Shown: one piece after another, positions 23,058 through 35,700 of the stretch | How the letters are laid out: every line of letters begins with the position of its first letter | Numbering within the stretch: the first letter of the stretch is position 1 | Assembly (NCBI GenBank): GCA_009823395.1 | Contig: CM020508.1 | Span: 9,518,515-9,582,514, forward strand | Direction: 5' to 3' | From: Thamnaconus septentrionalis | Taxonomy: Eukaryota > Chordata > Actinopteri > Tetraodontiformes > Monacanthidae | DNA length: 64,000 nucleotides | Translations under genes and position numbers: made by a program | The notes under the pieces: model-generated | Told to the model about the DNA's origin: nothing | What the model saw: only the letters and a program-made list of their open reading frames with translations | Databases searched by the model: none

Positions 23058-23715
23058 CACAGGATCCATTTTTACCCCCATCTTTGTGTTGTTGCCATCC
23101 ATTCATTCCTCCCTCCCTGCCAACCTTGCCTCACAACTTTTGTTGCCTTGGAGACGTGTGATACGCTGACATGTGAATCCTCTCCCCCGTTTTCTCCTCT
23201 GCGCTCATCTCACGTCTTCACCTCTCCGCTCTCTCACAGTTCGCTCATTAGTCAGGGAGTCCGGCGCACGAAAAAAGGCACCCCAACTGGGTCGAGTCAC
23301 CAAGGGAAGCGCAGACGACTTTCCGGTCACTTTCCGGTGGTCACACCTGGTTTACCATCCTTTGTGCTCACAGCAGTGAGACTTTGTCACGTCTACAACC
23401 TCCACCCACCCATCCGTCTTGTGAAACAACTTTTCCTAAGTCCTTTAATCTTATTTCTTTTTTCTATTTCATTTTTTTCTGTATCTTTTACCTGTGTTTT
23501 GTATATTTTATGTTTTATATTTGTTTTTTTAAACATACTTATGTGTGCTATATTTCTATTAATACAAAAACTTGCATGTATATTTCTCTCTGTGTGTAAG
23601 TTGAGAGGCTCATCAAGATTTTGTTGTGCTAGCAAAATGACTATAAAGATCTTGCATCTTCATATATATGTCTAATTTTCAGGATGATTTTTATTTTTTT
23701 TTTAATTTGAGATAA
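21444..23715. repeat. Tandem duplication, copy 2
   Basis: This second copy of the unit at 19335-21443 is about 2272 bp long. It ends at TTTAATTTGAGATAA, the same words that close copy 1. It is longer mainly because of the extra segment at about 23352-23490 and longer TA and TTTA arrays (TA array about 23015-23053; TTTA array about 22852-22882). Confidence 0.93.
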
Positions 23716-24316
23716 TTTGAGATCCTGGATATTTCATTCTGATCTTTGTGGATGATTAAAGTATTTGTCATCACGATCATCATCAACAGGTTGGGTGCAT
23801 ATCCTGAGGCGTTGATGCAGCATGTTAGCAGGGGGAGGAAAGAAATGCAGCATGTGAGGAACATGAAAGTAACCACACGGAGAGAGAACACGCAAGTGTC
23901 CTGTTCTGACATTTTGGTGAGTCGCGCCAAGGGTAAAAGGTCAAATCTGTCGCCACAGGGAGCAAATTCGAAAGCACTCAGCTGTGAAGACAGCGCAGCC
24001 GCCCGCTCGCCCGTCTCTGAAGTGGAAGATTTCCAGTAACTGCTGGAAGGGACGGGGGATGCTGTGGGTAAACGGATTGCAGAGATCCTACTGACGTCTG
24101 AAACGACAGTGTGCGATATATATATATTTATTTTTTTCCCCATCAGGTGAGCCGTTCCTCAGATTGATGGCTTTCATTTCACGCTAGCAGTTTACATGCA
24201 GCTTTTATAGATGGGTCAATTTGGCCAGGGAGAATTAATAAAGTGCAGATAACAGACCTAATAAGTCATGGGCAGGAGCATCTTGTGAGCTATACTGGTC
24301 GTCTATAGACACACAG

Positions 24317-24393
<77 letters not shown>

Positions 24394-25709
24394 GGAAGGG
24401 GGGGGTTACATATAATACCAGACCTAGTCCTGCGATGTCATGAAAGATGTGTGAAATAAAGAACCTATATATACATATTTGTGTTCAATGTATATCTAAA
24501 TGAATTGTGGCGCCCCCAGCTGGACAAAAGATGCAGCAAAGACTATTTTAAAAAAAATCAGACCTCTGATATCACTGAAAAAAAGTTCGCTACGTTATGT
24601 CGATATGTGTGATTCTTCGAGGTATTGACGATCTCGGATGCCTCGCGCTCAACAAAAAAACAAGTTGCTGCTGCCCCCTAGAGGTACCTCTTTCCCAACA
24701 TACAACATGTCGAGCTAGTTTTTGTATATTCCGAACCCCATCAGCCTTTGTGAAGCAGCGGCTACTCTTCCTGAGGTCGACATACTTTCAATTTTTCAGT
24801 TTTAGCTAGTAAAACTGAATGCAGGCAGCTAAGATGAGCTACAAGTCAGTGAGTTTGCAGTTGTACACAAAACAATCCCAATAGCCAAGCACAATGTGAG
24901 CACTAAGCGTTACACGTTCTCCTTCAGTTTGTCCCCGCCACACATTACTTCCGGTTCGTCCAAACGCTGGTGAGTGGTCAGTGGTTTGCTTTCATACAGA
25001 CCATATATAATGCATAATGCAAGTGCCTGTAAAGACTCGTCAATAAACAGTCTATTGTCCAGTTAAAGTTTCCCTTAGCATAATCATAATTATGGACAAT
25101 TAAAACTGGGGATTAGTTCAATCGTTAGTCTCAGTGAAGAACCTGTTCCTCTGTTGTCTCCTGTCCATCACGTCACTGATAATGATCACAATATAGCCAA
25201 GTGGGATTACATGTGGAATAAATGAGGCAGCCAAGCTGCAGAACTTACCTAATAAAGAGAAAAGAGGTTTCCAATGACATTTGCTTGGACTGCAACAGGG
25301 AGGAAAAGACAAGAAAACAAAAAAAAAAAAAAAGGATTTCAAAAAAGTTTTAGGTTCTAGAAAATCTAGCATTTGTTAAACAAAAAAAGCATCAGGAAAT
25401 CCTTTAAGTCTCCACCACCTCAGAGTCTAGCAGGGTGACTACAGTGTACACGTATCATCATCTGCCTTTTGTGCACATTAGCTGCAGTTTTAATATTTGA
25501 AGTGGAAAGTAAGAGACCAGTCTTACCTCTCAACTCTAGCACTGAGTTTTCCCCCCAACTTTCACCCACACTGTTTCAGTGTCTATAAGAGAACACACAA
25601 TAAGAGCTGATGAGATATATTCCTGGGGGAAAAAAACCCAACACAACACAAAACTTCAAAACTCACATCTAGGAGGAAAAAAACAAACAGACAACGTCTA
25701 ATAAAGATC
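23716..25709. other. Intergenic region between c2cd4c and cdc34
   Basis: No coding sequence was recognised. It contains a long GT array (24319-24390), a poly-A run near 25320 and ordinary AT-rich sequence. It lies between the duplicated unit and the probable 3' end of cdc34. Confidence 0.5.
24319..24390. repeat. GT dinucleotide microsatellite
   Basis: About 36 uninterrupted GT units, the longest dinucleotide array in the window. Confidence 0.97.
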
Positions 25710-27574
25710 TTTATTTTCAGGTCTTAAATAGATTTACAAAGCATAAGAAAAAAAGAAAATATAAACAAGGAAAAAAACAACGCATCAAGTGATCATAAAA
25801 TATCCACATGTGCATATCAAGGTAGAGATTGTAAACAGTCCTCTGAAGCTAAAAAAAAAAAAAAAAACAAAAAAAAAAAACAAGGGGAAACTCCCTGGGG
25901 TCAAGGGCGACGCTGTTGGAAAAGGATTTCTTGGAGGTTGGGGGAGGAGGGGGTTGTTGGTATTTATTCATTTTCTTTCCTGAGGTTCATAGTAGTTGTG
26001 TACAGCGGCTGTCCCCCCTCCGCACCCACAAGGGATGTTTCTAAATCAAGACTCAAAAGAGGCAGGGAGGGGGGATGAGGGGAGTTCAGATGCACCAAAA
26101 AACAAAACAGTAGTTCAACAAAAAAAAAAAAAAAGACTAAAAGCCCATTCACCTGGGACAACGTGATCACAGAGAGGGAGGGATCTGCCATCAGTCCATC
26201 GCTGAGTCACTGCTGGCCACTCAGCTCTGAGCCGACTCAGGGCTTTTCAATAAAAAAACAATGTCAATCATTCCATGATAACAGTCCTTTCTACCATTTC
26301 ATAGTAACGTAGCGCGAAACGTGGAGTAACCTTCCCCAATCGTGGAGTTTGCAAACCACCGGGTCAACAATACTCGGCGCACTTTAATACATGTGGGATA
26401 GAAAACAATGCGGCTCGCAAACGCAAAGTGGAAACAAAAGGATTACATCAACAAAAAATACAAATAAGGAAAAAAAACATTTTTTTTTTTTTAAACCTAC
26501 CCCCCCCCAGGAGAAAAGACAACCCTCAGCCCAGTCCACACCAACCCGACCCACTTCCATAGCAGATCTATTTAACCACAAAGTCATCATAACAGCATGC
26601 TAGCGAAGAAGAATCACAGTTTCCTGTTCATGCTCAAACGGTCGACCCCCCCCCTCCCCGAGCCATTTCTCCAGCACATCTCACTTAGGGTGAATAAAAA
26701 ATCTTTAATGTTCACACGACGCTGCCGAGAGGCGCTGATGGGCGTCACAGCTCTCCGAAGACAGGACCATCTCCCTCCCCTCCCCATTGGTTTGAAAACT
26801 GTTCGTCCCCTCAGCCCAGTCGGACATTCACAGAGGAGGGCACAATAAGGTGGGCGACCGGACAAAAGTCAAAGTTAGATCGACAAAAACAACAGACAAG
26901 CAGGCAGAAAAAAGAAAACACACTCTCACACACACAAAAAAATAAAACTACAAGTCGTCCATCATCCCCAGAGTGTCCTGGCGGGGGGTGGGGCTGGTCG
27001 TAGGGGGGGTGGGGGGGACTTGCAGAGCTGGTGTGAGCTGTTGGAAAACGTCCCCCCGCTTCAATCCCACGCGTGCGGGAAAAAAAACTGATCAGGAAAA
27101 AGAAAAAGCAGGAGGAGGAGATTGGAGCAGCGACTGCATAGGTTGTGTTGAAGGTACAGCGGCGGACGCACGTCAGCAACGACGTGACGACTCTGTTCTA
27201 CATTCCACCGTTGGGAGCTCAGCTGCTGGGATCCTCCTACCGCCCCAACGCCTGTCTGACAGGTGCTGCTGCTGCGATTCAGTAGGAACTTTTGCCACCA
27301 GCGGGGGGCGCCATTTAGGCTGCGACGTGCTGATTGCGTCGATGTCGGCTTCTGCTGGCTGGCTGGCTGGCTGGCGGTCAGGTGTGCTGCGTTCACGAGC
27401 GAGGGAAGGCACAAATATCAGACTGAGTGGTTTTTGGAAAATGCTTCTCGTTTAGGGCGGCGACAAGCCTGGAGAACAGAACAACAGGGCTGGGGGGGCG
27501 GGGGGTGGATATAGGGGGCCTCCACCAGAGGTCGCACACGCACACAGCTCGGAGACGGAAATGGCTCATCTTTT

Positions 27575-27576
<2 letters not shown>

Positions 27577-27607
<31 letters not shown>
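27577..27607. repeat. CA dinucleotide microsatellite
   Basis: About 15 CA units in the presumed cdc34 3' UTR. Confidence 0.95.
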
Positions 27608-27609
<2 letters not shown>

Positions 27610-27838
27610 AACTCGGCGGAGGTTTCCGCAGGAAGCCCGGGCCGTCAGACGGCTGCCCTCCTGGATGGGATGCATGGTGGGGGAGGGGTGGAGGCCCCTC
27701 GGCTCAGTGGGACCCTCGCTGCAGTCTGTGCCGCTTGTGCACGCGGCACGCACAACCTCCGCCGAGACGGGAAACGGAGAAAACGATCCTAGAACCGACA
27801 AAACCGTGGCTTTTGCTTTTCACGGAGGCGTTCGGGTT

Positions 27839-27840
<2 letters not shown>

Positions 27841-27871
<31 letters not shown>
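27841..27871. repeat. GT dinucleotide microsatellite
   Basis: About 15 GT units ending 34 bp from the cdc34 stop codon, so they would be transcribed as CA repeats at the very start of the 3' UTR. Confidence 0.95.
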
Positions 27872-27873
<2 letters not shown>

Positions 27874-27905
27874 GGCGGGGCCAGTGTGGGGTATGGAGGG
27901 CGTGG

Positions 27906-30276
27906 TCAGGAGTCCTCGTTGCCCGAGTCGTCGTCGTCGCGGCAGCAGTCGTCGTTGTCGTACTCGTCGTCGTCGTCGTCGTCCTCCAGCTCCTCGTCGT
28001 CGTAGTAGTCGTCGTACAGCAGGTTGGAGCCGTCGTCGGTGGGCGGCACGTGGCTGCGCACGCAGTACTCGTCCAGCGTGGTGGGCACCTTGACGCCGTC
28101 CCGCTCCGCGTCCAGCTTGGTGTCCTGCACCTGCTTCCTGCGAGTCAGAGAGAGAGAGGGAACGAGAACATTAGTGGCTCCATTTTTGGGGTCAAAGATT
28201 TCCTAAGTGAACGGTCTGGTTCAACGCTTCCCCCTGACTCATGCTATGTATCTATTAGGGCAGTGGTCCCAACCCCTGGGCCGCAGACCGGTAGCGGTCC
28301 GTGGGTCATGTGGTACCGGGCTGCGATCAGATTTGCCATTATTTGGACTCACTTAATATTTGTTTTCACGATGTAATCTCATTTCTATTAGGTTTTTTTC
28401 CTGTTCATTTTCGTTTGGATGTTCCTTATGCTGATGCTAATAATAATCAATAAAATTTTAAATGAAAGAAAAATGCGAGGCACACGGGACAGCAGGTCGT
28501 GCGGCCGTGTGTGGGTCTGGTGCTCACCTGATGACCTCGATGTACTCCACGTCGCTGCCTTTGCTCTCCCGCCACCTGCGGTACATGACCGACGCGTCCA
28601 CGTTGGCCGGGGAGAAGGTGTTGGGTTCGTTCAGCAGAGAGATGACGCTGAGCAGGATGGTCCTGAGGGGGGAGACAGAGGGAGGATTAGGGTGAGGGAA
28701 AAACAGGAAGGCGGTGGGGGGACCGGCGGGCGAGGTAGTAAGACGAGATGAGGGGAGGTTGGGAGGGGGGTGAGAGCAGAGGACAAAGGGGAGGAAAGAA
28801 AGAAAGAGAGGAGCGTCGGGGAGGTGGAGAAGGTGGAGGAGCCGTCAGTCAACCGGAGGCGCGTTACATGAGAGAGGTTTCGAACATTACTTTGAATTCA
28901 GGTCTGTTATGAGCTTCTCTCCTATTTTCCTCAGGTATGGAATTTCAAACATGTCTGTTTTATTTATTTATTCAACATGCAAATGTTTGGAAATTCCAGC
29001 CACTTTCAAATGAACCGTCTACACTGACAGCAGGACTGTCTCTGGGATTCACTGCGTCTTGGTTTATAATTAGATTATTATTGTATTTTTCATTCGTCAC
29101 AGAGACGTGTTTTTAGAGAGATGTTAGTTTTCATATCTTCACGCGCCACCTCGACCGCAACACTGGCTGATAAGAACACATCACACCATCTCTGTGACCT
29201 TCTGAAAACGACGCTCCGTTGAAACACGTTAAGGTATGAAAAATAACATCTCTCCGTACGCAACACACGCCTGTGACACGTGTGTGCGATGAAAAACTAC
29301 AATAATCCAACACAAGGAAATCCAGCCATTACCAATTTGACCAATTACTTTAAATAATTGGTAACTTTATTCAAGGCCACAGTTTTACTTTGAAAAGTCT
29401 CAAATCAGTTGCCGTCAATTTTTCCGCCTCAGATGTTTCAGGGCAGCAGGAACTTCCAGCTCCACCGGCGCACAATAACACGCTCGGGGGGGGGGGTCCA
29501 AAAGGAAGGAAATTGCTGGAATTTTCAAGCCATTGCATGTTGGGCTGTCACACCGACCGCAGGCAGGCCTGGTCGCCTTGGAGGCAGCAAACAACACAGA
29601 AAACCTACATTCTGATTGGTGGAGAGAAAACCCGGTTGGGGAACGTATGGCTCGGTTTGCCACCTGCAGACGTTAAGCCTGTCATTTTGTGCAGTAATGG
29701 TTCCCGGAGGTTTAAACGCAAGCTTTTCACCCTCAGCTGCTCGATGCGTTTGGTCTTAATTCAACCTACCTGACGTTCTGCGTGGGGTTCCACCTCTCTG
29801 AAGGCAGCTCTCCGCTCTGTGGGTCGTCCACCGGTGGGTGCAGGATGGAGATGCACACCTCCCCATTCTGAGGACACACACAGACACACACTATAATTAC
29901 AAACTGATGCCGAGGGATTTTAATCAATCCGGTGACTCGCAGAGCCTCCAAGAAGCTGCGTGTGCTGCTGTCTTGCGCACGTCGGAGTCACCTCATAAAT
30001 GTTTGGGTGCCACATCTTGGTGAGGAAGCGGAAGGCCGGCGGCGAGTAAGGATAGTCGACTGGAAAGCTGATCTGAGCCTGGTGGGGTCGGGGGAGAGAG
30101 AGGGAGAGAGAGAGAGAGAGAGAGGGAAATGATGTTGAGCAGCAGCCAGTACTGACAGTTCTCCTGGATGTGTCATGACCGACTTAACATGAACTTCCCA
30201 CTGTTCAGGACTGTGGTTCCGCTAACGGGTTACACCAGTGTTCAAGTTCTTTTTTTTTGCATTCATTTATTAACTT

Positions 30277-30348
<72 letters not shown>

Positions 30349-32063
30349 GGTAAACAGTTTCTTCTCGTTTCATATAAATCTTTGTGCCAGAGATAATCAA
30401 GCAGCTGCTAATGAGGAAAAAACAATCTGCACTGCACATTCATTAGAATGAAGCCAATTGCCTCATGTGGAACTAAGGGTCTGTTTACACAGAGACTGAT
30501 TTAAAAAAAAAAACGCACTCAGGAAAAAAAAAAAGCGTTTATATGAAGCCGTATTTAAGAAAAAAAAAAAAAAAAAAAAAAGAACGTTTACGCGGCTACG
30601 CTGGAGACTGAAGTACCTATGCCCAGCCTGGTGTGGCGCCGCAAGCTTACTCCCTGAAGGCGGAAGAAGAAGAACACCTGAAGCGCTCCGTGTTTAAAGC
30701 AGCAGGAGCTCGCTAAAAAACATTTAGCGGCACAGAGAACAGAAACAAAGATTGCTCGTGAAAAGATGGTGTGGATAAACGACAAAGTTGAACTTCTGCC
30801 GCGAGTTACTTTAGAACACAACGCCAGGAAAAGTCCGCTAACACTTTTGTCATGAAGGTTTCCTGCCTCAATATCCCAGTGCGCCGACCCAAAGGAAAAG
30901 AAATGAAAGAGTAAAACAGGAGGTTTGCAAATGCAAATCGCTTCACACGATCCACGATCGATCCACGAGCACGGCGTGAGAAACTGGGGGGGGCAGTTGA
31001 TGAGGGGTCACGTGGACACGGAGGAGCTAATGACAGTGCTGCTGTGAAACATGATATGGAGGTGGGGGCTGGGGGGGCTTCCAGTGCATTCAGCTGGCTG
31101 GGAGGTGGGGTGGGGGGTAAGTAATGGTGGTGCCTGGTATAAAGATAATGTATTGGTGGGAGTGTGTGCGTGTGTGTGTTGGGGGGTGGAGGGGGCGTCC
31201 TCCCCAGCTGTCACTGTGGGCACAAGACAATCCACTGCTCACTCACACTCCTGTCCTCGCTTCATATCCCCCCCCCCCACACACACACACACACACACAC
31301 TGTACACACCCTGCTATGTGTAAAGGACCCCTCCTTTCATTCCATAAGGGATGCAGAGCAAGGGGGGGGTGTGTGACACACACACACACACACACACACA
31401 CAGATTCGGCACGGTCAGCTGGTCGTCGCCACGGCGCAGTGAATGGACGGCTGGTTGGCGTGGGGGTTGCACGAGAGCAGGCTCACGATAAAGTGGTGGT
31501 GAGGGGGGGACGGGGGAAGAGGACGGGTGGGGGGGATTTTCCCCTCCGAATAAAAAAGGGATTGTGGAAGCTTAACGTTTCTGCTCTTATTCCTGGTTTG
31601 CAACAATGCGTTTGACACGGGGGGGGGGGGCGGGAACGCATCGGCTCGGCACAGAAAGGCTGAAAGAGAAACGTGCAGCAACATCTGCTGCATAAATATA
31701 TAAACTGTATATGTTTATACTTCAGAAAGAGCTGAACAAACACGCTCACATTGGACCAAATGAGGCTGCAGAGGAAAGAGTGACACGGTCTGGAGAGAAG
31801 GGCGGAAACAGAGGATCCCAGGGTGTTGGTGACGGCGAGCCAGCCGGCAGCTCTCCAGAGGTCAGGGGTCACACTGACAGTGTGTTCAGCACAGTTGCAG
31901 CCTGGCACCGGCGGAAAGCACAGCAGCCAGGCCAGGCCAGGCCAGGCCAGGCCAGGGGGAGGAGGGTGGAGGGACGGAAGGGGGCCGTAGTGTGAGATCG
32001 GAAAAACTGCGCCTTCCAAAAAGTGTCGCGATCAGTCTCAGAGAACCTGGCAGAGAAAATCCC

Positions 32064-32105
<42 letters not shown>

Positions 32106-32264
32106 AAAATCTCCCCCCTTGGTGCCACTACATCATGTCCAGCTGCTGAATGTTTGAATGCAGCGTCATTGCTGGACCCCAAATCATCAGCAAGCCAGTG
32201 AGGTCGATGAGTGAACCTCAGGACAGCCTAACTTTGGTGTACACTTCAAATGAGGTGAAAGTAA

Positions 32265-32309
<45 letters not shown>

Positions 32310-32735
32310 GAGTAGGAGTAATAGCAGTTGGAAAAAGTCCAAAAAATATCAGCCAAAAGCCAGCAGCTGTTTCCTTTTATTTTTATTTTTTATTACTTAC
32401 TGTTTTCTGTGAGTATCTTTTAACTGTTGCCTTACAAATGAAAAGCATTATTATTCTTATTATACTATTATCAGCTCAAGTGCCATTCGGTGGCTGCAGC
32501 AATATTATATTGCTTCATTAACCACAATCCTGCAAGACTGAACGCAACCCAAAGGGTAAAGTAGGAAAGCAGGGATATGCATTAAGTATGAGCGTTGATC
32601 CCTGTAAGGAGGTGTGTGTGTGTGTGTGTGTGTATGGGGGGGGCACAGTTTCACAATGCAGCTTTGCCCCCACGGCTCTCAAATCCTTGTTTTCGCAACG
32701 CACACAAATACAAATGTATGTACACAAAAAGGAAA

Positions 32736-32799
<64 letters not shown>

Positions 32800-35700
32800 C
32801 TAGTCGGCCTCTGTGCCGCTGCAGCGACGCCCTCATGCTGACTTGCATGTTGAGCCTCGTAATTGGATTGGGCACAGAATTAACAGCATCCACAGTCAGA
32901 GGGTGATTCAGTTTGAGTAGCTCAAAAAATAAAGAACTTCATTAATTAGTAGTAAATAAATAACAGGGTGACCTGGTTACCAAAGCACACAGGATGCAAA
33001 TTCAGATTGGCTTTTGGCAAAAAAACAACCCTACTCTAGAAAGGGAACTAAAATGGTGTCTTGATAAAAAAAAAAAGAAGAAAAAATCAAATTCAACAGG
33101 AAACAGAGACGACACACCCAACCAACCAAGCAACACCCCCCTCTGCCCCCCATCCACTCGGGCTGCGTGCCTGAAGCAAAGCAGGTCAATGCAAAGACCC
33201 TGAACAGCATCGTGGAGTTCTCCCAGCATGCACCTCTCTGCCTTATCACCAGACCAGCCGCACACCACACACTGAGAGCCGTCAGGAGCGAGGCCCTTGA
33301 GCAGTACACACACACACACACACACACACACGTACTTATCATGAGACCCCTGCCCCGTTCAGTAAACACAAAAAATAAGAAGAAGAATACGACGGCGTTC
33401 AAACAACCGACTTTTAAATTCATTTTTTTGTGTTGCATTGGATAAAGATGCAACTTGAGATTTGGTGGAGAAAAAATAAGGCAAACATCTAATGCACAAG
33501 ACTGTTTACTATCGCAGGGGATGGTGTGAGTCTCATACAAAGAACAACCGAACAAAGCATGACAGCGGTTTACATGTGGAGGCGGTTTTAATTTGGGGCA
33601 AAATTAAGCAACAGCTTTGTTATGTTAATAAAACACATCTGCAAAATGACTGTGTTTTCACAATGCGATGAGACAAAGACAAAACAATATAGCAAGTCAA
33701 ATTCTCTGTCCAGTCAGGAAGCACAGCAGTGGATCATCTACATTCTGACAAGTTTGTTTGCTGTAAAACTCGCCACGTCCGTTTCCCTCAGGTGCACAGC
33801 AAGTTTGCTGCATAAAAGTCAGACGTGACATTTCTTTACAGGAGTGCATTTTATCCTGAACCCTGTGCTGCTAATGGTTTTTACCAAAATGAGAGAACCT
33901 GATGTACTTATACCAAGGATGCATGCTAATAACTTTAGCCACAGCCTTAAGGAAATCACAATGACAAACCAAGTCTCTTAACTGTGAAGCTAACGACGTT
34001 AGCATCCATACAGACTCAACGTTGAGGTTTTGAACTATTCCAAACGTGTTGTAGTAACTTTGCTCTCTCAACGGCTGCTGTCAGTTGGCGTTGCTTCGCT
34101 AACTTTATACAACCATCATTCATTTTTCACTGTCAGGTATAAATACACCCTCGAGTCCGCTTCTCACTCGCTTCCAAAACAAATGCATGAACTGCTGCTG
34201 GAAGGGCAATGCGGATGCCAAAAGAAACCGTCGCTACTATTTTTATCCAAAGGGGGTGCTGGAATCAACAATAACAGAAAGATAGTGCACCGCTTGACTG
34301 TGTCGTTCTTTCCGTGTTTACCGTAGCAACAACAACTCAGTCAATACCAGCTGAGTAATTACAACTTCATTCATTCATTCATTTTCTATATCTGCTTTGG
34401 CTTGCACTCAGGGTCGTTGCGGTTGGCTGGAGTCTGTCCTCGCTGTCGTCGTGCCAAGGCAGGGTGTCATTACAACTTGCTCTGTTCAATTCCATTCGGC
34501 CAAACCCTTTCAATAAATCTTTTTGCCAAGTACACGCTGCCACGCTAAACTGTCTGCTTTGCCTACGCCACCATCTTTTCAGTACATTTGGTCCGACTGT
34601 AGATTGAAAACATCTCATTTTCGCTCCTTTCTTTCGGCCGCTTTCTTCAACACCGAGTTTGAATTATGAAAGGCGTTCTTGAGTGACCAGGGTGGCTCCA
34701 GCAACTCTGGATCAATGTGATTATCACACTGTTGGCCCATACAGGAAGGAGCTGAGAAAGAACACATGGCCGGAGCCTTGAGGGGACAGTTAAAACTGTC
34801 TGCTGGGGCCTCAAACTCCCTTCTCTATTAACAGCAGGCTCTCCTTTCAGAGGGGGCACCTCTGCGGGACGACAACCGTGCCTGCTTCTGCTCCTGGTCT
34901 GGACTCTTTCCTTTCCCCTGCTCTCATTTCTGTGCGACACGGAGCAGCAGGAGGCGAAACATGACTCTGATGACACGGACGCTCTCGGTCCTGCCAAGTC
35001 TTGCGAGTCAGACCGGGTCCTCTTCCGTGCACCTTAAGTGCAGTTGCAACACAAGAGTTGCGACAAATTGTGTTGAATCATATGGCCTCAAGGAGCTACG
35101 AGACAGGGAACCAAACCAAGCAGCTGCTCGGCAAAATACGCTAAAGACCGACTAACCTTTTCCAAGTGTTCGCTGAGTCCCATCAGGACACTTCTATGTC
35201 CAAAATGTTGATGATGATTTAAGGACAGCTGCTAGTTTGTTACACCGCAACACTCCAAATGTGGCCAGTGAACTAGTTTGGCACAGCCCACATCTTCCAC
35301 TGCGCGGTTTCTGTTGCTCAGCACTATTTGCTGTGAAATGCAACCAAATGATCTCATGCCTGTGAACAGAGGACGGAGCCTTTCCCTGCTGTTCTGGTGC
35401 GTGAAACGAAACACGACAGGATAAGTTCAAATGGGCCAGACATGAACTGACAGACCGTAGGGTACACACAGTTTCTGGACTTCTATAAGTCCTTCCAGTT
35501 TCTTAGTGTTGGACTTGAACAACTTTTGGAAAGAGAATCGAGCGAAATCAAAATGTCCTTCAACAAAAGGCTTTGAGAATTACATATTTTCTTCCGGAGT
35601 CGCTATAGAACTAAGGCTTGACGCGACATAGAAAACCTGAACCACAGCTTAAAAGCTGCAGTAAGGGAAAGCCATGTAAGGTAAAACGCATATGGGCCAA

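Larger units (their letters stand above)
25710..27905 (-). other. cdc34: Probable cdc34 3' UTR
   Basis: This stretch follows the stop codon of cdc34 on the minus strand. A clean AATAAA (TTTATT at 25710-25715 on the plus strand) would give a 3' UTR of about 2.2 kb. Alternative signals closer to the stop cannot be excluded. It contains a GT array (27841-27871), a CA array (27577-27607) and a short GGCT array near 27355-27375. Confidence 0.45.

Noticed and set aside
27735..28376. 213-codon plus-strand open frame over the cdc34 last exon
   Set aside because: It consists of Val runs antisense to the GAC-repeat Asp tail plus Val-Cys repeats from a GT microsatellite.
30241..33331. CRISPR-like arrays
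   Set aside because: All repeated units here are 2-5 bp microsatellites without spacers, in a vertebrate intron.
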